DNA from: a virus
Virus record (IMG/VR): IMGVR_UViG_3300020057_000155
Location: 1-23,269 of that record
Direction: 5' to 3' (one strand)
DNA: 23,269 bases
Each line of letters opens with the position of its first letter. Position 1 is the stretch's first letter. Both the position numbers and the translations under genes were made by a program. This document shows positions 11,204 to 18,625 of the stretch, in pieces. The notes beneath the pieces are model-generated. The model saw only the letters and a list, made by a program, of their open reading frames with translations, was not told the DNA's origin and did not search any database.

Positions 11204-11350
11204 TCATGACACAGCCGCGAAGTGGGCAAGAATCGCGGCGATGTTTTTCCAGAGTACCGCCGCGCCCAGCAGGAACACCATCACGGCAAGCGCGGCGACT
11301 GTGCGCTCGAGCTTCTTCTCTAGCGTGCCCTTCACGCGGTCGGCGTTCAT
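11204..11350 (-). CDS. Small single-TM membrane protein of the lysis region
   Basis: A 48-residue protein, MNADRVKGTLEKKLERTVAA then LAVMVFLLGAAVLWKNIAAI and LAHFAAVS. It has a short charged cytoplasmic N-terminus followed by one long hydrophobic helix. The ATG overlaps the stop of the XhlA-like gene (11347-11350). The location and size fit an accessory holin or antiholin; that role is inference. Confidence 0.68.
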   Translation of the reverse strand: MNADRVKGTLEKKLERTVAALAVMVFLLGAAVLWKNIAAILAHFAAVS

Positions 11351-11607
11351 TTGATCGCCACTTTCGCGAACGAGACGATCCACGCCACGAGCGCGAGCAC
11401 CATTCCGCCCAGCGTCATCACGCCCCACAGGAGCAGCCTGGAGCGGTCGGACTCCATCGCCGCGACGCGCCTTTCGAGCGCTTCGAACGCTTGCCGGCGC
11501 GTCGCCATCTCTGCTTTCATGAGCAGGATGTTCGTTTCGGACGAGGTGACGCTCGCGTCCGCCCGGTCGTTGCGTAACCACTCGGCTTTGTCGCTTGCGT
11601 CGCTCAT
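11347..11607 (-). CDS. XhlA-like coiled-coil membrane protein
   Basis: An 86-residue protein starting MSDASDKAEWLRNDRADASV. An N-terminal and central charged helix (ILLMKAEMATRRQAFEALER, then RVAAMESDRSR) is followed by one C-terminal transmembrane segment (LLLWGVMTLGGMVLALVAWI) and a short basic end. This coiled coil plus TM arrangement is that of haemolysin XhlA-family lysis accessories. It also resembles short phage proteins described as virion or lysis membrane proteins. It is the first small gene after the tailspike (34-bp gap) and is coupled to the one-TM gene after it. Confidence 0.7.
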   Translation of the reverse strand: MSDASDKAEWLRNDRADASVTSSETNILLMKAEMATRRQAFEALERRVAAMESDRSRLLLWGVMTLGGMVLALVAWIVSFAKVAIK

Positions 11608-11641
11608 GCCGCGCCCGCCCGCGTGGTGGTTTCGAGAACGT

Positions 11642-13891
11642 TCAGAGATTTCCTTCGCTAACCCACGTACCGGGCGCGGCGGCCACCGTGCAGCGCCAGC
11701 CCTTCGGCTGGCCAACAACAGGCGTGCCTTGCTCGGCCCTATCGCCGACTGCGCCAGTGCCCGCCGCCGGGGCCGCAATAGCGAAGAATTCGGTCTTGAA
11801 ACCCGTGGCCGCGTTGGTGATCGTCCCGGGGATCGAATTGGTCTTGTCGTAGTAGCTGCTGGTGCAGGTGCCTGCCGTAGTCACGCCGATCGCGGCGTTC
11901 GTGTTGATCGCGTTGTTGCCGAAGCGCGCGCCGGTGCAGGCGGTGACCGCAATAGCTGGTCCGGTGTTGCCCCCGCCGTTGTTGCCGGTGACCGCGACCC
12001 GGTCCACGCCGATCAACGAGAGGGCGGCAGAGGATCCGTCGGCCCGGATGGCGTTGCTGCTCACGATCACGTCGGTGTGAATGAACGACGACAAGCGGTC
12101 TACCCGGATCGCGTTGCCGACAGTGGCACGCGCGATGTTGTCCGAGATCACGAGGCGGTCAAAGTTTGCCGTATCGGCGATGCACAGGATCGCATCGCTG
12201 GTGCCATTGTTGCGGACCTTGTTGCCGGAGATCAGTACGTCCGACGAGCCGGAAACCTTGATGCACTGGCCGAGCAGCGTCGCGCCGCCCGCGCCGGTGC
12301 CGTTGTTTGTCGACGGCATCCGCACCGTGTTGCCTTGCACCACCGCGCCGCCGACACAAGAAGCGATATTGATGCCGTGGGCCTGCGTCATCCCCTCGAC
12401 GATGTTGCCGATGACAACAGGGGATATGTCTCCTGCCACGGTCCCGGCGACTGAGATGCCCGCGGGCGCGTTCGTCACCGATGTCGTTGCGCTGCAGCAA
12501 TTCCGGACGTTGTTGCCGACGACCTGCAGGCCGCCGAGTCCGAATCCGACGCAGTAGATCCCGCTGCCGTAGAACGAGCCCGCAGCGCCGGTGATGCCCT
12601 CCACATCGTTGAACGAAATTTCGTTGTAACTATTCTGCGTGCCGCCTATGTAGACGACGATGCCGTATCCGGCGTGCGCCTTGACCAGGTTGCGCGTGAC
12701 ACTATTGTTCTTGGGTAGGAAAGTGCCAGCGCCGCCCGGGTCTTGCACCATCACGCCGAACCATGATTGAGCGCCGCCGTAGCATCGGTTGTCGCTGATG
12801 ATGTTGTAGCTGCTGTTGCGGTAGACGCATATATCGTTTTTGTCGCCCGCCGAGCTGGCGAGGAAGTCATGGAAGTAGTTGCCTGCGATGGTGCAGTCGT
12901 TGCTGTTGTTCAGCATGACCCCCGACCATTGCTGGCCCTCGAATTCGCAGTCCCGGACCTCACAGAAGGTGCAGCTGTCGAACTTGACGCCGGCCACCTC
13001 GCCCGCGTTGAGGGCGACGGTCTGATGCATGCGGAGGCCGCGCACGCGAATATTCGTCTTGCCGGTGGCATAAACGCCGTTGATGTCGCCGGTCGCGTAG
13101 CGGATCGTCGCGCCGACGTGGCCCTGAAGTAGCATATTGCTCGGCGGGGTGAGAGCCGCGGCAATGAGGTAGGTGCCGGAGAAGCGCAGCCCCTTGACGC
13201 CGAGCGCGCCCGCGGCTGCCATTGCGGTGTTGATCGCGGCCGCGCTGTTGGCGACGCCGGTGGGGTCGACGCCGGCGAAGCTGTTGATGCTCGGGTAGGT
13301 GGCACTGTCGTGCCCAACCGTGCGCACCGCGTAGTTAAGAGCCGCGTTGAAGCCCACCATCGCGGCGTTTAGCGTGTTGAGCGAAACATCGAGCAGCGCC
13401 GTTTGCAACGCTTGGTTTCCCGCGATGTCCGTCGGCGTGTACGGCTCGAGGCCGGCGCCGCTGGCCTTGTAGCGGATCGGCTTGCCGGCGCCAGGGGCAT
13501 CGAGGGTAAAGGACGCGGCGACCGTGCCCTCGGGCAGCGTCGGCACGCGCAGCAGCTGCTCGAGCAACTGCTGGACGATCATGATGGCCCGGTCGAAGTC
13601 TTCGTTGACCGTCAGGGCCTGGAAGTCGCCGAGCGTGTTGTAGTAGAGCGCCCGCGACGCTGGCATCACGCGGCGGATGACGAGCGAGCCGGTCGGCGCC
13701 ACGGCGAAGGTGATGCTCCCGCCGCTCAGGTCGCCGAGGCTGACCGTGTAGCCGGCGGCCGAAACGCCGTCCAGCGTGACCGATAGATCGGAAGTCGAGA
13801 GCAGGCGGAACGGGAAGGAGAAGACCGTCGCCGCGCCGGCCGCGGTGTACTTGATGCTCGGCGTTTGAGCGGCTACTGTCACTTTTGGCAC
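11642..13891 (-). CDS. Tailspike with right-handed beta-helix (possible depolymerase)
   Basis: A 749-residue protein from GTG 13891. Residues 1-~115 form a T7-fibre/tailspike-like virion-attachment domain (KYTAAGAATVFSFPFRLLST; GYTVSL; GSLVIRRVMPASRALYY; the helix EDFDRAIMIVQQLLEQLLR). A linker leads to FAGVDPTGVANSAAAINTAM (~205-225), the usual entry to a pectate-lyase-3-like beta-helix. This continues to ~690 as repeated coils with asparagine ladders (NNSNDCTIAGNYFHDF; NIISDNRCYGG; LVISDNIARATVGNAIRVD). The last ~60 residues form a small C-terminal cap (WRCTVAAAPGTWVSEGNL). It should bind, and perhaps degrade, host surface polysaccharide. The catalytic residues of such spikes are not conserved enough to point out. 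The ribosome site is weak. Confidence 0.88.
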   Translation of the reverse strand: MPKVTVAAQTPSIKYTAAGAATVFSFPFRLLSTSDLSVTLDGVSAAGYTVSLGDLSGGSITFAVAPTGSLVIRRVMPASRALYYNTLGDFQALTVNEDFDRAIMIVQQLLEQLLRVPTLPEGTVAASFTLDAPGAGKPIRYKASGAGLEPYTPTDIAGNQALQTALLDVSLNTLNAAMVGFNAALNYAVRTVGHDSATYPSINSFAGVDPTGVANSAAAINTAMAAAGALGVKGLRFSGTYLIAAALTPPSNMLLQGHVGATIRYATGDINGVYATGKTNIRVRGLRMHQTVALNAGEVAGVKFDSCTFCEVRDCEFEGQQWSGVMLNNSNDCTIAGNYFHDFLASSAGDKNDICVYRNSSYNIISDNRCYGGAQSWFGVMVQDPGGAGTFLPKNNSVTRNLVKAHAGYGIVVYIGGTQNSYNEISFNDVEGITGAAGSFYGSGIYCVGFGLGGLQVVGNNVRNCCSATTSVTNAPAGISVAGTVAGDISPVVIGNIVEGMTQAHGINIASCVGGAVVQGNTVRMPSTNNGTGAGGATLLGQCIKVSGSSDVLISGNKVRNNGTSDAILCIADTANFDRLVISDNIARATVGNAIRVDRLSSFIHTDVIVSSNAIRADGSSAALSLIGVDRVAVTGNNGGGNTGPAIAVTACTGARFGNNAINTNAAIGVTTAGTCTSSYYDKTNSIPGTITNAATGFKTEFFAIAAPAAGTGAVGDRAEQGTPVVGQPKGWRCTVAAAPGTWVSEGNL

Positions 13892-13917
13892 CTCGCGCGG
13901 GTTGCGCGGGGCCGAGC

Positions 13918-15552
13918 TCAGTTCAGTTCGAGCTCGACTTCGTACACCCCCGCGTCAGGGAGCCAACTGTCGGCTGGAATGCCTTCCAGATTCCTGACAT
14001 TCCGGCCGATGCGCTCCGGGGTGTCAGCGATCGCGCCGCCGGTTGCGTCGAGGTAGTCGTCCGGCTGGTTGGTGACCGCCGGGTTCCAGTCGGGCATCTG
14101 CGTCCAGAGCGGGCCATCCTCGACCGAGGCGTGCACGTAGATCATGCCGCTCGACAGGGGCGCCTCCCACGCCTCCAGAATCCGCTTGTTCTTGTTCTCG
14201 ACGCTCTGCTCCTCGACGACGGCGCAAACGAGGCGCCGCTGCTTCAGCGCCGCGCGCAGGCTGACCGGCGCAAAGCCGCCAATGCCGTTTGTCTCGACCT
14301 TGACCTTCGGGACGTGGCAGGCCTGGATCAGATCGCAGAGCTGGTGCACCTGGCCGCCGGTCACGCGCTCGCCGCGAGCGTCGAACGTCGCGACCTCGCC
14401 TTCGAGACTCGTGACCCGGTGCACGTAGCGCCGGCCGACGGCATCCTGCAGGACGATCGCGAAGGCCGACACGTCGCTGCGCACCTTTCCGCCAGCCGGG
14501 TCCCACCTGGCCGCCATGCCGACGATCTGCGTCTGGCCGAGCATCAGCACCGGGATGCGGTTGCGCTTGATCAGCTCGAGCTCGTCGGCGTAGGGGATCA
14601 TCTTCTCGCGCTCGAGCCTGATCTCGTGCAGCGGCTTCGCCTCGAGCTGGTACTGAGAATCCCATGCGTTGAAAGTGCGGGTTTCCTTGCGGCGCTGGGC
14701 GATCTCGGCGCGGTTGAATCTCTCCGGCCATGCGCACATCGAGGCAATGTCGATTGTCACGGCCGGCGGCCGGGCGAAGACGACCTCGCCGCCGTCGATG
14801 CGGTAGTCGAATCCGTCGCGCAGCATCTTCGCGTGCTTGTGGATGCCTGCCATGACATAGAGGCCATCCGACCCGATCGGCGGGCACGGGTAGCGGGTGC
14901 GGTCCTTCGTCTCGGTGTAGCGCTGCGTGTGCTCGAACAGGGTGATCTTCAGCACGGCCGCGCCTCCGGCGATCAGCTCGGGATAGATCGAGTCGCTGGT
15001 GTGCGGCGTGCCGATGTAGGTCTTCTGCGCGCCCGGGACCGCGATGTGCACCGACTCGCTGATCCGCTGGCGCAGCTTGAGCCGGGCCTCTGGTTTCTCG
15101 ATGTTGCCAGGTACCTCGATGTCATCGAAATCAACATCCTCCGCCCGGGCGCCGGTGGCGTTCGTCTTCACGCCTACCGCCCGCATGCTGGCGTTGCGCG
15201 CATCCTTCGCGCCGGTCACCCAGAAGCGGCGCGAGCCTGGCCGAGGGCCGATCATGCCGCCGCAGAGCGGGTGATTTCGCAGCACGTTGATCACGTCGGC
15301 CGTCAGCATGCCGGCGGTCGGGCCGTCAGCGCTCCAGACCAGCGAGCGGTGATGACGGTTCCGGTAGAGGCGCCAAGCCTTGTACACGGCGTAGATCGTC
15401 GACTTTGCTGCGCCGCGGAAGACCATCAGCACCCGCTGCGGGTCGGTGCACGACTCGAGCCAGAGACAGATTCGGACGTGCAGGACCGGGACGGCCCAGC
15501 CTTGCAGCCGGGCCCACACCATGAAAAAGATCAGGAAGCCGTCACGCGACAC
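13918..15552 (-). CDS. terL: Terminase large subunit
   Basis: A 544-residue protein from GTG at 15552, overlapping the small upstream gene by 11 bases. The ATPase domain shows a Walker A-like FRGAAKST (residues 45-52) and an acidic Walker B segment DVDFDDIEVP (139-148), followed by an adenine/coupling-like stretch (YIGTPHTSDSIYPEL). The C-terminal RNase-H-like nuclease domain has the acidic DPAGGKVRSDVSAFAI start, a middle KVKVETNGIGG strand and the late PDDYLDATGG acid. The architecture is closest to T7/podovirus-type terminases (short N-terminus before Walker A). It cuts and pumps DNA into the prohead. In this gene order it lies between the ejection proteins and the tailspike, as in T7-like late regions. 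Confidence 0.88.
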   Translation of the reverse strand: MSRDGFLIFFMVWARLQGWAVPVLHVRICLWLESCTDPQRVLMVFRGAAKSTIYAVYKAWRLYRNRHHRSLVWSADGPTAGMLTADVINVLRNHPLCGGMIGPRPGSRRFWVTGAKDARNASMRAVGVKTNATGARAEDVDFDDIEVPGNIEKPEARLKLRQRISESVHIAVPGAQKTYIGTPHTSDSIYPELIAGGAAVLKITLFEHTQRYTETKDRTRYPCPPIGSDGLYVMAGIHKHAKMLRDGFDYRIDGGEVVFARPPAVTIDIASMCAWPERFNRAEIAQRRKETRTFNAWDSQYQLEAKPLHEIRLEREKMIPYADELELIKRNRIPVLMLGQTQIVGMAARWDPAGGKVRSDVSAFAIVLQDAVGRRYVHRVTSLEGEVATFDARGERVTGGQVHQLCDLIQACHVPKVKVETNGIGGFAPVSLRAALKQRRLVCAVVEEQSVENKNKRILEAWEAPLSSGMIYVHASVEDGPLWTQMPDWNPAVTNQPDDYLDATGGAIADTPERIGRNVRNLEGIPADSWLPDAGVYEVELELN

Positions 15553-15895
15553 CGCGGTCCTTCAGCCGCCGCATGAGCCGTAGGGCATCTTGCTCGGCGG
15601 CGGCGATCTCCTTCTCGAGGTTCGAATCGCCCTCGGTGTCGTCGTCGGACAGGGCGAGAGGCGCGAGGGCGCCGCGTTCCTGCGTGCCGTGGATCACGTT
15701 CAAGACCTTCACCAGCACGGCGATGCTGCTCATCGCCAGCCGGCGGCCCCAGTAGGCGTCGCCGCGCTCCTGCTGCGTCATGTCCTTGGCGAGCTTGCCG
15801 TCGGCCGGCCAGTTGACCGGCTCGGCGTCGCGCAGCACGACATCGACGAGCTTTTCCTCGAGCGCCTGCAGCCGTTCGTACTGGTCTTGCCTCAT
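15542..15895 (-). CDS. Probable terminase small subunit
   Basis: A 117-residue protein, MRQDQYERLQALEEKLVDVV onward, with NWPADGKLAKDMTQQERGDA, YWGRRLAMSSIAVLVKVLNV and an acidic then helical end (LEKEIAAAEQDALRLMRRLK). The assignment rests on position directly before terL with an 11-base overlap and on the small, helical, charged character typical of DNA-recognition subunits. The W-G-R-R-L-A-M-S-S helix and the acidic tail are familiar from small proteins preceding such terminases. There is no clear HTH. Its ATG overlaps the stop of the 847-residue gene. Confidence 0.68.
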   Translation of the reverse strand: MRQDQYERLQALEEKLVDVVLRDAEPVNWPADGKLAKDMTQQERGDAYWGRRLAMSSIAVLVKVLNVIHGTQERGALAPLALSDDDTEGDSNLEKEIAAAEQDALRLMRRLKDRGVA

Positions 15896-18435
15896 TTGCC
15901 TGCCGCCTTCTCCAGCTCGGGCGCCCGCTCTGGAAACGTTGCTCCGGGCTCCCACCAGTACGACTGTCCCCAGTCTTTCTGAGCCCGCTGCCTCATGCGC
16001 CCGAGATAACCCGGATTGAGCGCCTCCTGCGCGTTGTGCAGAAACCAATGCTCGAAGGCAGGCCGGGTCCACCACAGCGACGCCCCGGGGGTGTTCGATA
16101 CGAGCAACTGCAACGACTCGGCCCCGGCGTTCGTTTCCTTGCCTAACGCTTTCTCCCATGCGTTGACGACGCCGAGGTCGCCGACCAGGCCGCCCACTGT
16201 ACCGGCCAGCGGCCCGAGCGTTACTCCGATCGTCTGCCCGACCTTTCCACCGCGCTGCTCGGTCGGATCCTTGAAGATCAGGTCGCCGGCGTAGCCCAAG
16301 CCGCCGCCCTGCGCCACGGCGCGCAGCCAGAACTTCGGCGAGGTCATGTCGAACGGATCCTTGCCCTGCAGTGTCGTTTTCGTCTGCAGCACCAGCGCGC
16401 CGAGCAGCGTGCTGGTGAGGGTGAGCATGGCGAGGACCGCGGTTCGGTTGGCCGCGCCGCCCGCTGCACTCTCGGCGCCGAAGCCGAGCGGCGCCCCTTC
16501 CATCCCCTGAGGCGTCTCCAGGATGCGCCGCCAGTGCCGCGTCATCATGGCAATCGGGAAAGACTTGAATTGAGCCATCGAGCGGAACGCCTCGCCGCGG
16601 ATCGTGCCGGCCGGCTGGCCCCCGCCGGTGGCAATCGCCCGGGTCGCGAGGTCGGGATTCACGACGGCGAACTGCGCCTCGTCGATGACGAAGGCGAGCA
16701 CCTTGTCGCCCGCCTGCACCGCCCCGTCGACGCCGGTGGCCCGCACCGCATCGGCCGTCAGGTACTGCCCGCCCTGGTGCTCGGTCGCCTTGGCCTGGCT
16801 GATGATCGACCAGTCGGCCTCGGTGATGCCCTTGCGCTGCAGAAGGTAGCGATCCCACTCGTCGAGCTCGCCCCAGCCTTTCTTCGCCATCCGGGCGAGC
16901 CCGCCCATCATCGTCTGCGAGAACGCGCCCCGAAGCCCGTCGGTCCATGCGTTCATCAGCGACATCTTCATGACCGCGCTCGCCACCCGGCCCGAGAGGC
17001 TGTGCGTCAGGTTGTCCCCTGTCCATCGGTTGAGCGTCGAGGTCAGCGACTCGCCGATGACACCATGCTCACGGAGGAAGGCGCGGGTTTCGCCATCGAA
17101 CTGCTTGCCGAGGTTCTGCAGCATCTGGAAGTACGGCAGGCGGTTGAAGTGCAGCGTCGAGGCGATCGTCGCGACATCCGTCATCGAGGTGAGCACGGCG
17201 CCGCCGAGCTTGGCCGCCGTCTGCACGTTGCGGAGGTCTCGGCCGAGGTCCGCCGTGAACCGGTTCTCGGGCATGCCGGTCGCGCCGCTGACGAGATTCC
17301 AGTACGCCTCAGGCGTGTTGCCGGCCGAGCGAGCATCGAGGAAGTCGCCGGCAGCCTCCGTCACGTCCGCGCGCCGGGCGATGTCGGCTTGCAGCTTGAA
17401 CTGCTGCGCCGGGTTCGGGCCGTAGGCTTCGACGAGCGCGATATCGCGCGCCATGCGGCTGACGTGGCCGACCATCGAGTCGTAGAGCGAGCCTTCGCCG
17501 AACTCCTTCGTATAGGCCATCCAGGCATCGCCGTCGGCGAAGTGCAGTACCCGGTGGTCGGCGCCCCGATTAGCCCTCGCGCCGGGCCCCCGGAACGCCC
17601 CGGGCTCGACCTTGTTGTCGCCGCCGCTCTTCAGCGTCTCCCAGCTCGAGCGCAGCAGTCCCTCGATCTGGCCGTTCGTCATCGCCGTGCCGTCGGTGTT
17701 CAGGTACTGGCGGCGGTCGAGCAGCGGCAAGACCTTCTGCGCCCATGCGTCGGCACCGGCCGCGTGCACCTTCATGGCGTCGTGCGCTTGGGTCAAGTAG
17801 CCGTAGGCCAGCTTCCCGACGTCGCCGCCGGCGGCGTTGAACCGGACCCGCAGGCGCTCGATCGTGTCGAGCCACGCCCGCGCGCCAGCCTTCGCCGCAG
17901 CGTTTCCCGTGGAGCCGTCCGCGTTCTTGAACACCTCGCGCACGACGGCGGCCGTCATCTCCGGATTGTCCACGTCGAAGATCCGCATCGCCAGATTCCG
18001 GCCGATGCTGGTACCGGCGGTCGACTCGGCGGCGTCGATCATGTCGGCCAGGCCGGCGATCCCTTCGTTTCGGACGGCGGCTGCCTGGTTGTGCGTCGTC
18101 TCGAGGCTGCGGATCAGGCCCTGCGAGCGGGTCAGCCCGTTGAGCGCCATCGCCGCCTTGATCTGCTCGTCGACCCGGGCGGTTGCGACGACCTGCATCC
18201 CGGCCAGGGCTTCCTTGCGGGTGGCCGCGGCCTCGAGGTCATCCATCGCGGCGCGGGCGACCTCGGCGGTGCGCTGCTCGCGGCTGAGGCCGAGCCAGCG
18301 CGGCGTGTCCTGCCGGGCGAGCATCTGCCCCTTGTCGCGCAGGGCGTCCTCGATCAGTTGCATCTTCGCGTCGCTGATGGTACGGCCGGCGGCCGCGGCG
18401 CGGACGGCGGTGCGACACTTCGGGTTCATGGCCAT
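15892..18435 (-). CDS. Large ejection / internal virion protein
   Basis: An 847-residue protein (ATG 18435; 18429 is also possible). The first ~250 residues are Ala/Arg-rich and helical (MQLIEDALRDKGQMLARQDT; QRTAEVARAAMDDLEAAATR). The centre and end carry hydrophobic or Gly-rich stretches (LGGAVLTSMTDVATIASTL; TAVLAMLTLTSTLLGALVLQ; VGQTIGVTLGPLAGTVGGLV) compatible with insertion into the host envelope. It ends with tryptophan-rich segments (WWTRPAFEHWFLHNAQEALN). In size and position it corresponds to the largest ejection protein (T7 gp16-like role). I see no transglycosylase motif. Proteins of this kind leave the capsid before the DNA and help form a conduit. Last of four ejection-type genes; overlaps the small terminase gene. 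Confidence 0.72.
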   Translation of the reverse strand: MAMNPKCRTAVRAAAAGRTISDAKMQLIEDALRDKGQMLARQDTPRWLGLSREQRTAEVARAAMDDLEAAATRKEALAGMQVVATARVDEQIKAAMALNGLTRSQGLIRSLETTHNQAAAVRNEGIAGLADMIDAAESTAGTSIGRNLAMRIFDVDNPEMTAAVVREVFKNADGSTGNAAAKAGARAWLDTIERLRVRFNAAGGDVGKLAYGYLTQAHDAMKVHAAGADAWAQKVLPLLDRRQYLNTDGTAMTNGQIEGLLRSSWETLKSGGDNKVEPGAFRGPGARANRGADHRVLHFADGDAWMAYTKEFGEGSLYDSMVGHVSRMARDIALVEAYGPNPAQQFKLQADIARRADVTEAAGDFLDARSAGNTPEAYWNLVSGATGMPENRFTADLGRDLRNVQTAAKLGGAVLTSMTDVATIASTLHFNRLPYFQMLQNLGKQFDGETRAFLREHGVIGESLTSTLNRWTGDNLTHSLSGRVASAVMKMSLMNAWTDGLRGAFSQTMMGGLARMAKKGWGELDEWDRYLLQRKGITEADWSIISQAKATEHQGGQYLTADAVRATGVDGAVQAGDKVLAFVIDEAQFAVVNPDLATRAIATGGGQPAGTIRGEAFRSMAQFKSFPIAMMTRHWRRILETPQGMEGAPLGFGAESAAGGAANRTAVLAMLTLTSTLLGALVLQTKTTLQGKDPFDMTSPKFWLRAVAQGGGLGYAGDLIFKDPTEQRGGKVGQTIGVTLGPLAGTVGGLVGDLGVVNAWEKALGKETNAGAESLQLLVSNTPGASLWWTRPAFEHWFLHNAQEALNPGYLGRMRQRAQKDWGQSYWWEPGATFPERAPELEKAAGK

Positions 18436-18625
18436 GAATCAGGTCCTCGTCTGGCTCGGCACCGCCGCTCTCCTGAGCGCGTGGGTGTTCGGCTGGGGCG
18501 CGCTCGCGACCGGTAGCGCGCGGCAGGGCGTGAAGTACGTCGGGATCTGGCTTCTGACGCTGCTCGTGTGCGTGGCGCTGGCCGGACTGGGCATGCTCAT
18601 CGCCTGGCCCTTCATGCCAGACTAA
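18434..18625 (+). CDS. Antiparallel two-TM small membrane protein
   Basis: A 63-residue plus-strand protein, MNQVLVWLGTAALLSAWVFG onward, with two convincing transmembrane helices (VLVWLGTAALLSAWVFGWGA; VGIWLLTLLVCVALAGLGML), a short polar loop with Arg and Lys between them (GSARQGVK) and a tiny tail ending PFMPD. It fills the 176-bp gap between two minus-strand ejection genes. The overlap is only two bases at its start and 14 bases at its end. No ribosome site is obvious (TTCGGG at best). The topology recalls short superinfection-exclusion or holin-like proteins; no family is recognised. Coding is inferred from the membrane pattern and the otherwise unexplained gap. Confidence 0.55.
   Translation: MNQVLVWLGTAALLSAWVFGWGALATGSARQGVKYVGIWLLTLLVCVALAGLGMLIAWPFMPD

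Noticed and set aside
11642-13891. Diversity-generating retroelement target (as in BPP-1-like phages)
   Set aside because: No reverse transcriptase, template repeat or C-type-lectin-like variable end is visible in the window; the spike is a beta-helix.
13885-15576. A 563-codon open plus-strand frame opposite the terminase gene
   Set aside because: It mirrors the terminase gene exactly. GC-rich codon-position bias leaves antisense frames open, and its translation is Arg/His/Asp-rich with no motifs.
16534-18516. A 660-codon open plus-strand frame opposite the large ejection gene
   Set aside because: Same antisense effect; low-complexity RRGRR-type composition. Only the short frame at 18434-18625, in a different register and in a gap, was kept.
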